Positions 1-5,470 of a DNA stretch of 41,011 bases are shown one piece after another. The stretch's first letter is position 1. Each line of letters starts with the position of its first letter. The stretch is from a virus: positions 1 through 41,011 of the IMG/VR virus record IMGVR_UViG_3300047321_000055. The stretch is one strand, 5' to 3'. The position numbers were made by a program, and so were the translations under genes. The notes beneath the pieces are model-generated. The model saw nothing but the letters and a program-made list of their open reading frames with translations. It searched no databases and was not told the DNA's origin.

Positions 1-127
1 AGCGTCAGCGAACATGACTGGGTGGGCGTGGCCGTTCACCTGATCGCTCCGGCGCTCGTCATGCTTCTGGCGGAAGTCGGGCCCGTGTACATGAAGGCGC
101 TTGCCGACGCTGAGCGGGATGCGCTGA
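1..127. repeat. 127-bp terminal direct repeat, left copy
   Basis: Bases 1-127 are identical to 40885-41011. The repeat lies inside a coding gene and contains no packaging-like structure. The exact length of 127 equals a common maximum assembler k-mer, so it most likely marks a circular contig. Confidence 0.95.
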
Positions 128-420
128 AGGCTCCGGAGACGCTGCCGATCACCGGGGCTGACCCGACACCCGCACGGTTCCTGTACGAGCCGGAGACGGA
201 GCCTGAGGGCGACGCTGAGCTGACCGTGACACACGACGCGGATCTAGTCGACGTCGACGTCGAGCCCGCACCGCGCATGTCCCGTAAGGAAGCGAACGAG
301 ATCATCGAGAAGGGTTGGCGGCACAAGCTGAACCCGATCGAAGTTGCTTCCGCTGCTGGACGCCACCCGGCAACCGTGCGCCGGAAGTACAAGGAACTTG
401 ACGCCGCACTGACCGCCTGA
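1..420 (+). CDS. Membrane protein with C-terminal HTH, 3' part (5' part at 40579-41011)
   Basis: This is the C-terminal part of a gene cut by the arbitrary linearisation; reading is open from base 1. Joined to 40579-40884 it gives about 241 residues. The whole protein has about four hydrophobic segments, then an acidic Pro/Glu-rich linker, then a short helical domain (MSRKEANEII...HPATVRRKYKEL) that looks like a helix-turn-helix. The membrane half resembles DUF2637/SpdB-type proteins of actinobacterial plasmids and prophages; this is by layout only. It is the last gene of the early rightward block and is followed at once by a strong terminator. Function unknown; it may act at the host membrane during infection or in the lysogen. 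Confidence 0.7.
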   Translation, partial: SVSEHDWVGVAVHLIAPALVMLLAEVGPVYMKALADAERDALKAPETLPITGADPTPARFLYEPETEPEGDAELTVTHDADLVDVDVEPAPRMSRKEANEIIEKGWRHKLNPIEVASAAGRHPATVRRKYKELDAALTA

Positions 421-424
421 CACG

Positions 425-469
425 AAGCCCCGTACTGACTGCCTTCCTGGCGGCTGGTACGGGGCTTTT
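425..469 (+). terminator. Rho-independent terminator
   Basis: An 11-bp stem (AAGCCCCGTAC at 425-435, its complement at 457-467) ends in a short T run. It closes the early rightward block just after the stop at 420. Confidence 0.85.
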
Positions 470-492
470 CGCGTGGCCGCGCGCATGACAGA

Positions 493-520
493 AGCCCTGT
501 ACGTGTCGGCGTACAGGGCT
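493..520 (-). terminator. Hairpin terminator of the minus-strand operon
   Basis: AGCCCTGTAC (493-502) and its exact complement GTACAGGGCT (511-520) form a 10-bp stem with an 8-base loop. It lies 13 bases beyond the stop of the leftward gene at 534. The T run is weak. Together with the terminator at 425-469 it separates two converging transcripts. Confidence 0.65.
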
Positions 521-533
521 CCGGTATCGGGGG

Positions 534-683
534 TCAGCGGGCAGTGCGGTACTTCTTCCACAGCCTCTGACCATAGGGGCAACCGCTGGTCGCCTTCGGT
601 GCATGGGCGCACATGTGACAGTGGTCAGCGTGCCTCAGCCATGCCGCGTAGGCAGTCTGGACGTACTTCAGCGCGGCGCTCAT
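534..683 (-). CDS. Small Cys/His-rich protein (49 aa)
   Basis: The ATG at 683 overlaps the stop of the upstream leftward gene (ATGA), so the two are translationally coupled. The product begins MSAALKYVQTAYAAWLRHAD and carries HxHMCxH and a further Cys in SGCPYGQRLWKKY, a pattern that could bind a metal. It is basic and helical. No family is recognised. The ATGA overlap, the terminator after the stop and the non-random composition support a real gene. It is one of only two leftward genes in the phage, next to the integration module, so it may be expressed in the lysogen. Confidence 0.6.
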   Translation of the reverse strand: MSAALKYVQTAYAAWLRHADHCHMCAHAPKATSGCPYGQRLWKKYRTAR

Positions 684-847
684 CGCTGCGTCCCGTGCGG
701 GTGCCGGCGGATCTCAACGTTGCAGTCGGTCACGCGCGACATGTCGTGATCCTTCCGCGCGGCTTCACGCTCCCGGACAAGGGCACCACACACTTTGCAT
801 CCCGCTGTGGGCTGTGCTTCGTCGAGTACCTGACTAGTCTGTGCCAT
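680..847 (-). CDS. Small CxxC protein (55 aa)
   Basis: The ATG at 847 is preceded by a good GGAG Shine-Dalgarno nine bases upstream, which favours it over an upstream in-frame start at 991 that has no visible ribosome site. The product (MAQTSQVLDEAQPTAGCKVC...) has a CKVC pair, a charged helical segment (REREAARKDHD) and a later Cys in VTDCNVEI. It could be a half zinc ribbon. It is first in a two-gene leftward operon diverging from the GntR-type regulator at 1013. No function can be given. Confidence 0.6.
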   Translation of the reverse strand: MAQTSQVLDEAQPTAGCKVCGALVREREAARKDHDMSRVTDCNVEIRRHPHGTQR

Positions 848-1012
848 GGCGGCACGCTCCAATCGTGTTGCCCGTGCCCTCCGGACTGTTGCGAGCAGTC
901 GCGGGGGGTTTCGTCGTTTCGTCACGGTAGCGCGATCCGCCAGGGTCCGCCATAGCGCGCCATAGATATCCCTGAGTCGACTGGCGCGCAATAGCTACCT
1001 ACGGTTGGTTGC
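848..1012. promoter_or_regulatory. Divergent intergenic region between leftward operon and GntR-type gene
   Basis: These 165 bases should hold two back-to-back promoters. Leftward, a weak candidate is TTGCGC and TATCTA spaced by 17. Rightward, TAGATA or TAGCTA could be a -10, but no convincing -35 is seen. No operator palindrome of the ACTCAC type is present here. Confidence 0.35.
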
Positions 1013-1246
1013 ATGGGTGATCTTGACGACACACGCCCGAAGTGGGTACAGATTTTCGAAATTCTCAGCGCGCGAATCGGTAACGGTACGTATCCGCCGG
1101 ACACGCGCATTCCGACGTCGTTGGAGCTGCAAGCGGAGTTCAGCGTGGCCAACGCGACGGCTCAGAAGGTGTACCGGCGCCTGCGCGAAGACGGGCTGAT
1201 CCGCACCGAACCGGGTATGGGCTCGTACGTGAAGCGGCCGGCTTAG
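1013..1246 (+). CDS. GntR-type winged-helix regulator (77 aa)
   Basis: The protein is essentially one winged-helix DNA-binding domain of the GntR type. It has a first helix (WVQIFEILSARIGNGTYPPDTRIPT), a recognition helix region (SLELQAEFSVANATAQKVYRRLREDGLI) and a wing (RTEPGMGSYVK). GntR proteins normally add a C-terminal effector domain; none is present, as in many small phage and plasmid regulators. The ATG at 1013 has no clear Shine-Dalgarno, so the message may be leaderless. It lies 40 bases before attP and the integrase, so control of integrase expression is a reasonable inference. Confidence 0.75.
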   Translation: MGDLDDTRPKWVQIFEILSARIGNGTYPPDTRIPTSLELQAEFSVANATAQKVYRRLREDGLIRTEPGMGSYVKRPA

Positions 1247-1286
1247 GCGCGTTTCCGCTGGTCAGGCGCTTGCGTTGTCAAGTTAC

Positions 1287-1325
1287 CCCCAACTGAGCTA
1301 ACCTCAAAGTTGACTCAGTTTGGGA
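1287..1325 (+). other. attP: Probable attP
   Basis: The site lies directly before the integrase. From memory of the phiC31 attP, the outer arms match (CCCCAACTG on the left, CTCAGTT on the right, and a shared TAACCT in between) with the same spacing. The imperfect inverted repeat AACTGAG (1291-1297) / CTCAGTT (1314-1320) is centred on bases 1305-1306. This places the predicted crossover dinucleotide at CA instead of the TT of phiC31. The site overlaps the upstream edge of the integrase reading frame. Confidence 0.75.
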
Positions 1326-1337
1326 TACCGTAGAGGC

Positions 1338-3113
1338 ATGACACCAGGGGTGGTTACCGGGATGGCGATCCACGCGGCGGGTTACGACAGACAGTCGTAC
1401 GCGAAGGAAAATCAAAGCGTAGCGTCACCAGCCTCACAGCGGGCAGCGAACGAGAAAGCCGCATCGGACCTTCGTCAGCGCGGGGAAGACGTCACGTGGG
1501 TTGGCCACTTCTCCGAAGCCCCCGGCACGTCCGCCTTCGGTTCCGCTGAACGCCCGCAGTTCGAACGGCTGTTGAGCGAGTGCCGGCGCGGCCATGTGAA
1601 CATGATCTTCGTCATGTACGTGAGCCGCTTCTCCCGGCTCGACCCGCTTGAAGCAATTCCCATCGTGACCGAGTTGCTCAACATCGGTGTCACGATCGTG
1701 TCCGTTACGGAGGGTACATTCCGTAAGGGCAACATTATGGATCTGATCCATATCATCATGCGTCTGGACGCCGCGCATAACGAAAGCAAAAACAAATCTG
1801 ACGCTATTCAGGGGGTTAAAGAATCGGCAAAGGCGCTCGGTGGCTATTTGGGTGGGCGACCCCCGTACGGCTTTATGATGGTGCCTCAGAACGTGCCAGT
1901 GGGCGACGGCAAACACATCACAATTCAGACGCTTCAGCATTCGACGGAGAAGCTTTCCGGGCCGCTCAAGAGTGAGCCTGCGGTGATCCGCGAGATGTGG
2001 GCGCGCATTCAAAAGCACCGTGACACACCGTTCATTCCGTCCGGGCCGGGAGTAGGCCACCCAGGCTCGATCAGCGGGATTTGCGCAGCGTTCGAGACAG
2101 AAGGCGTACCGACACGAGGCAACGCCGTAGGCAAACTCACAGCGGGTAGCACGTGGGACGCCGCTGTCGTTAAGCGCATCTTGCGTGACCCGCGCGTTGC
2201 CGGCTTTCAGGCTGACCCCGTGTACAAGACAGACGCCGCCGGTAAGAAGACGTACACGATCACGGAGTACCGCATTAGGCGCGACCCCGTCACCATGGCG
2301 CCGCTGACGCTCGACTGTGGGCCCATCCTCCCGCCGGACGAATGGCACGACCTACAAGGGTGGTTGGACGGCAGAGGGCGCGGCAAGGGGTTGTCACGGG
2401 GGCAAGCACTGCTGTCCGCCATGGGCCGGCTGTACTGCGAGTGTGGGGCGAACGGTTCAGGCCACAAGGCAGGCAGCATCGGAGCAACCTACCGATGTAC
2501 ACGGCGGCGGAAGCTTCCCGGACAGCACGAGGGCGGCAACACGGTCAACATGGCAGCGCTCGACCAGTACGTTGCCGGCCGCATCATGGCGCGCATCGGT
2601 ACCGCTGACCACGAGGACGAAGCCACGCTAGCCATGCTGTGGGAAGCCACGAGGCGCTTCGGCAAGCTGACAGAAGCCCCTGAGACGACCGGTGAGCGCG
2701 CGTCACTCCTCTCCGAACGACACGACGCGCTAGGGGCGCTGAACGAGCTGTACGAGGACCGGGCGGCCGGCGGGTATGGCGGGGCGATCGGACGCAAGCA
2801 CTTCCTGAAGGCTGAGGCAGCGGCAACGGCACGGCTACAGGGGGCGGAAGCCCGGCTAGCCGAACTCGACCAAGCACAGAACCCGATCATGCCCATTGGC
2901 GAGTGGCTGGGTGAGCCTGGCACTGACCCGACCGGGCCCGACTCGTGGTGGGGGCGCAGCGCGATGCCGGAGCGACGGGCGTTCGTTGCACTGTTCATCG
3001 ACCGCATAGAGATCCTACGGAACCCGTCGGCAGGGGCGCAGACACCCGTGGAACAGCGCGTACGGCTCACGTGGGCAACGCCGGAAGAGACCGAGGACGA
3101 AGCGGCAGCGTAG
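1338..3113 (+). CDS. int: Large serine integrase, phiC31 type
   Basis: This is the site-specific recombinase that inserts the phage genome at an attB using the attP just upstream. The N-terminal resolvase domain (about 1-160) has the catalytic serine in GYDRQS (Ser20 from this start) and the typical VSRFSRL and long helix DLIHIIMRLDAAHNES. A recombinase domain follows (LGGRPPYGF, RILRDPRVAGF), then a zinc-ribbon region (YCECG...YRCTRRR), a coiled-coil section and a WWGRSAMPERRAFVALFIDRI end. Overall it follows phiC31 Int closely and is about 591 aa against 605-613. ATG 1338 matches the longer phiC31 form; ATG 1362 matches the shorter one. A fourth zinc cysteine expected after GQHEG is not seen. 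Confidence 0.97.
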   Translation: MTPGVVTGMAIHAAGYDRQSYAKENQSVASPASQRAANEKAASDLRQRGEDVTWVGHFSEAPGTSAFGSAERPQFERLLSECRRGHVNMIFVMYVSRFSRLDPLEAIPIVTELLNIGVTIVSVTEGTFRKGNIMDLIHIIMRLDAAHNESKNKSDAIQGVKESAKALGGYLGGRPPYGFMMVPQNVPVGDGKHITIQTLQHSTEKLSGPLKSEPAVIREMWARIQKHRDTPFIPSGPGVGHPGSISGICAAFETEGVPTRGNAVGKLTAGSTWDAAVVKRILRDPRVAGFQADPVYKTDAAGKKTYTITEYRIRRDPVTMAPLTLDCGPILPPDEWHDLQGWLDGRGRGKGLSRGQALLSAMGRLYCECGANGSGHKAGSIGATYRCTRRRKLPGQHEGGNTVNMAALDQYVAGRIMARIGTADHEDEATLAMLWEATRRFGKLTEAPETTGERASLLSERHDALGALNELYEDRAAGGYGGAIGRKHFLKAEAAATARLQGAEARLAELDQAQNPIMPIGEWLGEPGTDPTGPDSWWGRSAMPERRAFVALFIDRIEILRNPSAGAQTPVEQRVRLTWATPEETEDEAAA

Positions 3114-3116
3114 CGA

Positions 3117-3150
3117 AGGGGCGCCGGCCAACGTGGCTAGCGCCCTATTT
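3117..3150 (+). terminator. Terminator after integrase
   Basis: An imperfect stem (AGGGGCGC...GGCCA with TGGCT...GCGCCCT, small bulges) with an ACG loop is followed by ATTT. It starts four bases after the integrase stop and separates int from the promoter element that follows. Confidence 0.6.
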
Positions 3151-3215
3151 GCCGGAGTTCGAATCGTTAGTTTGCCTAACTACATGTTCCTGCGTCACGA
3201 CAGCGGACAGGCGAC

Positions 3216-3319
3216 AGGCTTCTGACCTGCAAGGAGTGATGAAGTGACGTTGTGACTATATTTCTGAATTCACATAAGAAAACTCTATAGGTAATCCAGA
3301 CTTGGCACCACTTCGTCAC
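3216..3319 (+). promoter_or_regulatory. 104-bp duplicated promoter-like element, copy A (late side)
   Basis: This block matches 24773-24876 at about 90 of 104 positions with no gaps. It contains a GTGAC-box array (GTGATGAAGTGAC and GTGACGTTGTGAC overlapping, 3236-3256), an unusually AT-rich core for this genome (ATTCACATAA, ACTCTATAGGTAATCC), and an opposing GTCACTTCGTCAC at 3315-3327. It precedes the tRNA/HNH/late gene block and is followed at once by the GTCACCGACTCCCTTC motif. It is either a phage-specific promoter or, less likely, an origin with iteron-like boxes. Confidence 0.6.
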
Positions 3320-3350
3320 TTCGTCACCGCGCTCCCCCGCCGCTGAACAG

Positions 3351-3366
3351 GTCACCGACTCCCTTC
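3351..3366 (+). promoter_or_regulatory. GTCACCGACTCCCTTC leader motif, copy 1
   Basis: An exact copy of the dispersed motif lies 31 bases after the 104-bp element, the same order as at 24773-24902. No start codon or AAGGGAG arm follows nearby, so here it may mark the 5' end of the late transcript without gating a gene. The stretch from 3367 to 3482 holds no gene that I can see. Confidence 0.7.
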
Positions 3367-3482
3367 ATATAGGTATAGCGGTACGCGCCGCGCATACAGG
3401 ATCACATAGAGACGGCGGACTGAGCGCGTGCCACTTGCCGGGTTGTTCCCTTGATCTCTCCCAGGGTTGAGCACCCGGCGTT

Positions 3483-3552
3483 GCTTCCGTAGCTCAATGG
3501 GCAGAGCAGCCACCGCAAGTGGATTGCGCAGGTTCGAATCCAGCCGGAAGCA
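3483..3552 (+). tRNA. tRNA-like gene, possible anticodon GCA (Cys)
   Basis: The acceptor stem (GCTTCCG/CGGAAGC) and D stem (GCTC/GAGC) are perfect, and the T loop TTCGAAT is canonical. The anticodon arm is poor: with a seven-base loop CCGCAAG the anticodon is GCA, but the stem has a mismatch, position 33 is C, and one or two bases are missing around position 26 and the variable loop. The T stem has one mismatch. It may be a decayed or atypical tRNA. No CCA is encoded. Confidence 0.55.
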
Positions 3553-3633
3553 CGAGCGCGTAGCCAAAGGGTCAGCCCAGGGTGTCAGAGCCTTGCCGGC
3601 TGTAAGTGGGATCAGACTGCCCCACACGCGCAT

Positions 3634-3660
3634 CCAGCCTACTCACGGTGAGTAGGCTGG
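3634..3660. promoter_or_regulatory. Operator palindrome 1 (27-bp perfect)
   Basis: The ACTCACGGTGAGT core (3641-3653) is extended on both sides by CCAGCCT/AGGCTGG to a perfect 27-bp palindrome with a single central G. It is the longest of the family. It lies 20 bases before the HNH gene start at 3681 and could also fold as an RNA hairpin. Confidence 0.75.
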
Positions 3661-3680
3661 CCGATAGGCTGGGGGTGCTT

Positions 3681-4028
3681 GTGCGTACGCAGTGCATTGA
3701 CTGTGGTGAACACGCCACCCATTCCGGCCGGTGCGAGTCCCATCACGCGGCTTACAGGGGCCGGCGCAGCGTGAGAAGCCATGCTGTGCGGCGTGCGGTT
3801 ATCGCGTGCGGCAACAATGCTGCGGCGAGGATGCGGCGGGCTGTGCGGCGTGCTGGTGGCGCTGAGTGTGGTTGGTGCCGGGGCTTCTATCGACCGAGCC
3901 TTGTGGATATCGACCATGTGTTGCCGCTGTCGAAGGGTGGTGAGGACGTCGATTCGAACGTTCAGCCCCTGTGCAAGGCGTGCCACAAGGCGAAGACTGC
4001 TATTGACTTCGGCAAGCGTCCCTTTTGA
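3681..4028 (+). CDS. HNH endonuclease (115 aa)
   Basis: The C-terminal half is a classic HNH fold: CGWC, then VDIDHVLPLSKGGEDVDSNVQPLCKACHKAKT. This shows the catalytic DH pair and the two CxxC zinc knuckles; an N-terminal CIDCG...CESHH adds more possible ligands. HNH nucleases beside the terminase genes often assist cos cleavage in long-tailed phages, but this copy is separated from the terminase by two tRNAs and a second HNH gene, so it may be a homing-type nuclease. GTG 3681 is chosen for the G-rich stretch 5-10 bases upstream; GTG 3675 is an alternative. Confidence 0.85.
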   Translation: MRTQCIDCGEHATHSGRCESHHAAYRGRRSVRSHAVRRAVIACGNNAAARMRRAVRRAGGAECGWCRGFYRPSLVDIDHVLPLSKGGEDVDSNVQPLCKACHKAKTAIDFGKRPF

Positions 4029-4126
4029 CGTTGCCGGCATTGCGACGCTTACGGGTGTCGTCCAGCGGCGCTTTGCTGACCCACTTCCGGCCAATATGGC
4101 GCGGACAACAGATGCAAAGCGCCTGC

Positions 4127-4207
4127 CCGCTGTTGGTGGAACGGTAGACACGTCCGGCTTAGGCCCGGATGCCTTCGGGCATGGGGGTTCGAATCCCTCA
4201 CAGCGGA
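4127..4207 (+). tRNA. tRNA-Leu (anticodon UAG)
   Basis: It folds as a type II tRNA. The acceptor is CCGCTGT/ACAGCGG and the D stem GTG/CAC. The anticodon stem TCCGG/CCGGA is perfect, with loop CTTAGGC (anticodon TAG). The long variable arm is TGCC-TTCG-GGCA and the T arm GGGGG-TTCGAAT-CCCTC. The discriminator is A; no CCA is encoded. It reads CUA, a codon rare in Streptomyces but frequent in this phage's late genes. Confidence 0.93.
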
Positions 4208-4268
4208 CGGAGCACGGGACGCAAGCGGGGCACGCACTCCTCGGCCGGCGACCCCGGTTCTCGTGCAA

Positions 4269-4343
4269 GTGGGTATGGCTCAGCCTGGCCAGAGCGCTCC
4301 GTTTGGGACGGAGAGGACGCGGGTTCGAATCCCGCTGCCCGCA
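4269..4343 (+). tRNA. tRNA-Pro (anticodon UGG)
   Basis: The acceptor GTGGGTA pairs with TGCCCGC (two G-T pairs), and the D stem is GCTC/GAGC. The anticodon stem CTCCG/CGGAG is perfect with loop TTTGGGA (anticodon TGG). The T arm is GCGGG-TTCGAAT-CCCGC. The discriminator is A and no CCA is encoded. It reads CCA, and probably other CCN codons. Confidence 0.93.
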
Positions 4344-4346
4344 CAG

Positions 4347-4424
4347 CTTCGCCACTTAGACATAGACCCCTGAACGGCGTCAGTCGTAATCCTGGGGCCG
4401 TTCCGTACGGTTCGGGTGGCGAAG
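4347..4424 (+). ncRNA. Nested hairpin after tRNA-Pro
   Basis: CTTCGCCAC (4347-4355) pairs exactly with GTGGCGAAG (4416-4424), enclosing a second exact pair GAACGGC (4372-4378) / GCCGTTC (4397-4403). The structure starts four bases after the tRNA and ends 25 bases before the next gene. It could be a tRNA processing signal, a transcript-stabilising structure or a leader. No function is shown. Confidence 0.35.
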
Positions 4425-4448
4425 CCCCAACGTAATCAAGGGGTGACT

Positions 4449-4826
4449 ATGGGTGCTCGTTCCGTGTGTTCGACCCCTGGTTGCCCCGTGCTTGTCTATC
4501 CTGCCGGCCGATGCGCTGAGTGTGTGGCTAAGGCTGCTGCTATGAGGCGCGCGCGTGGCGGGGGTACGGCTAAGCGTGGGTACAACAAGGGGTGGCAGCG
4601 TACGCGTAAGGCCTACCTGAGGGCCCACCCGCTGTGTGAGTGTGCTGAGTGTGCTGCTGTGCCTATGCCATTGCGTCAGCCGGCTACTGAGGTTGACCAC
4701 ATTGATGGGCTTGGTCCATTGGGTCCACGTGGTCACGACTGGTCGAACCTGAGGGCTATGACGAAGGCTCATCACTCACGAGAGACAGCGAAGCATCAGC
4801 CTGGTGGTTGGAATGATCGCGAATGA
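4449..4826 (+). CDS. HNH endonuclease next to terminase (125 aa)
   Basis: The N terminus has a CxxxGCPVLVYPAGRCAEC zinc-binding section. The C-terminal half has the HNH core: CECAEC, then EVDHIDGLGPLGPRGHDWSNLRAMTKAHHSRETAKHQ. This architecture and its place immediately before the terminase genes are typical of phage HNH proteins that work with the terminase in cos cleavage, so that role is the best inference. ATG 4449 has an AAGGGG ribosome site at a good distance. Confidence 0.88.
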   Translation: MGARSVCSTPGCPVLVYPAGRCAECVAKAAAMRRARGGGTAKRGYNKGWQRTRKAYLRAHPLCECAECAAVPMPLRQPATEVDHIDGLGPLGPRGHDWSNLRAMTKAHHSRETAKHQPGGWNDRE

Positions 4827-5017
4827 TGTGCAATTTGCATTCGTTTGCGATTCGTTTGCTTTCGTGGCCATGGGGTGGGGGGTGACCCCTGCCGGCCTAG
4901 GGGACGTTGAACGCGGGGGAGGGCGCCGGCAGGTGTGCCCGGTTCAAACACCCGTTTGATCTTGCTGGCACGCGCCGGCCATTTGCACTGCAAACACGCG
5001 AACGGAGGTGATCACCC
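4827..5017. other. Probable cos/packaging region (non-coding)
   Basis: These 191 bases between the HNH gene and the small terminase gene carry no reading frame I would call. They contain ATTCGTTTGC twice in tandem near 4838-4860, and an exact inverted repeat CCTGCCGGC (4888-4896) / GCCGGCAGG (4925-4933). A purine-rich stretch around 4911-4923 lies between the arms. The position is the usual place for cos in long-tailed phages with an HNH-terminase cassette. The cut site itself cannot be read from sequence. Confidence 0.45.
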
Positions 5018-5470
5018 ATGCCACGAGGCGGAGCACGCGTACGATCCGGGCCGGCACCGACCAGTCAGGAGCGGAGCCACAAGGCAGACGCGCAAGGCTG
5101 GGTGACCCTCCCCGCTGACGGACGCGACGGGTACGAGCCGGCCTTCCCGCTGGCCGATCCGTCACCGCGTGAGATGCAGCTATGGGAGCGCCTTTGGGAG
5201 ACACCCCAGGCCACCATGTGGGAGCAACTTCACCAGGAATTCGAGGTTGCCTCGTACGTCCGGCTGCTCGTGCGCGCTGAGTCTCCACGGTCCTCCGCGA
5301 TCGTCTGGGGTCAGGTGAAACAGTTCGCCGAATCTCTCGGTTTGAGCGTCAGCGGTATGCAACGCAACAAGTGGACCATCGCCCCGGTTGGTCAGGCTGA
5401 CGATGATGTGCCGGCCGTGTCGGGGGTGTCGTCGCTGACTGCCCGGCTTAAGGCGGTGGGCGGTGACTGA
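5018..5470 (+). CDS. terS: Terminase small subunit (150 aa)
   Basis: The ATG follows a near-consensus GGAGGTGATC ribosome site, fitting a highly expressed late gene. The start MPRGGARVRSGPAPTSQERS is the basic, Gly/Pro-rich N terminus common in actinophage small terminases. The middle (SPREMQLWERLWETPQATMWEQ) and the helical C-terminal half fit that family by recall. The gene overlaps the large terminase gene by eight bases. The protein should bind the cos region just upstream and feed DNA to the large subunit. Confidence 0.75.
   Translation: MPRGGARVRSGPAPTSQERSHKADAQGWVTLPADGRDGYEPAFPLADPSPREMQLWERLWETPQATMWEQLHQEFEVASYVRLLVRAESPRSSAIVWGQVKQFAESLGLSVSGMQRNKWTIAPVGQADDDVPAVSGVSSLTARLKAVGGD

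Noticed and set aside
1320-1337. TTG at 1320 as the integrase start
   Set aside because: It lies in attP and has no ribosome site; phiC31 Int supports a start at MTPGVV (1338) or the next ATG (1362).
1434-2348. Long open frame on the minus strand opposite the integrase
   Set aside because: It is a GC-rich shadow of the integrase gene with no ribosome site and implausible composition.
3367-3482. A gene served by the first copy of the leader motif
   Set aside because: No start codon with ribosome site and no complementary arm follows within the usual distance.
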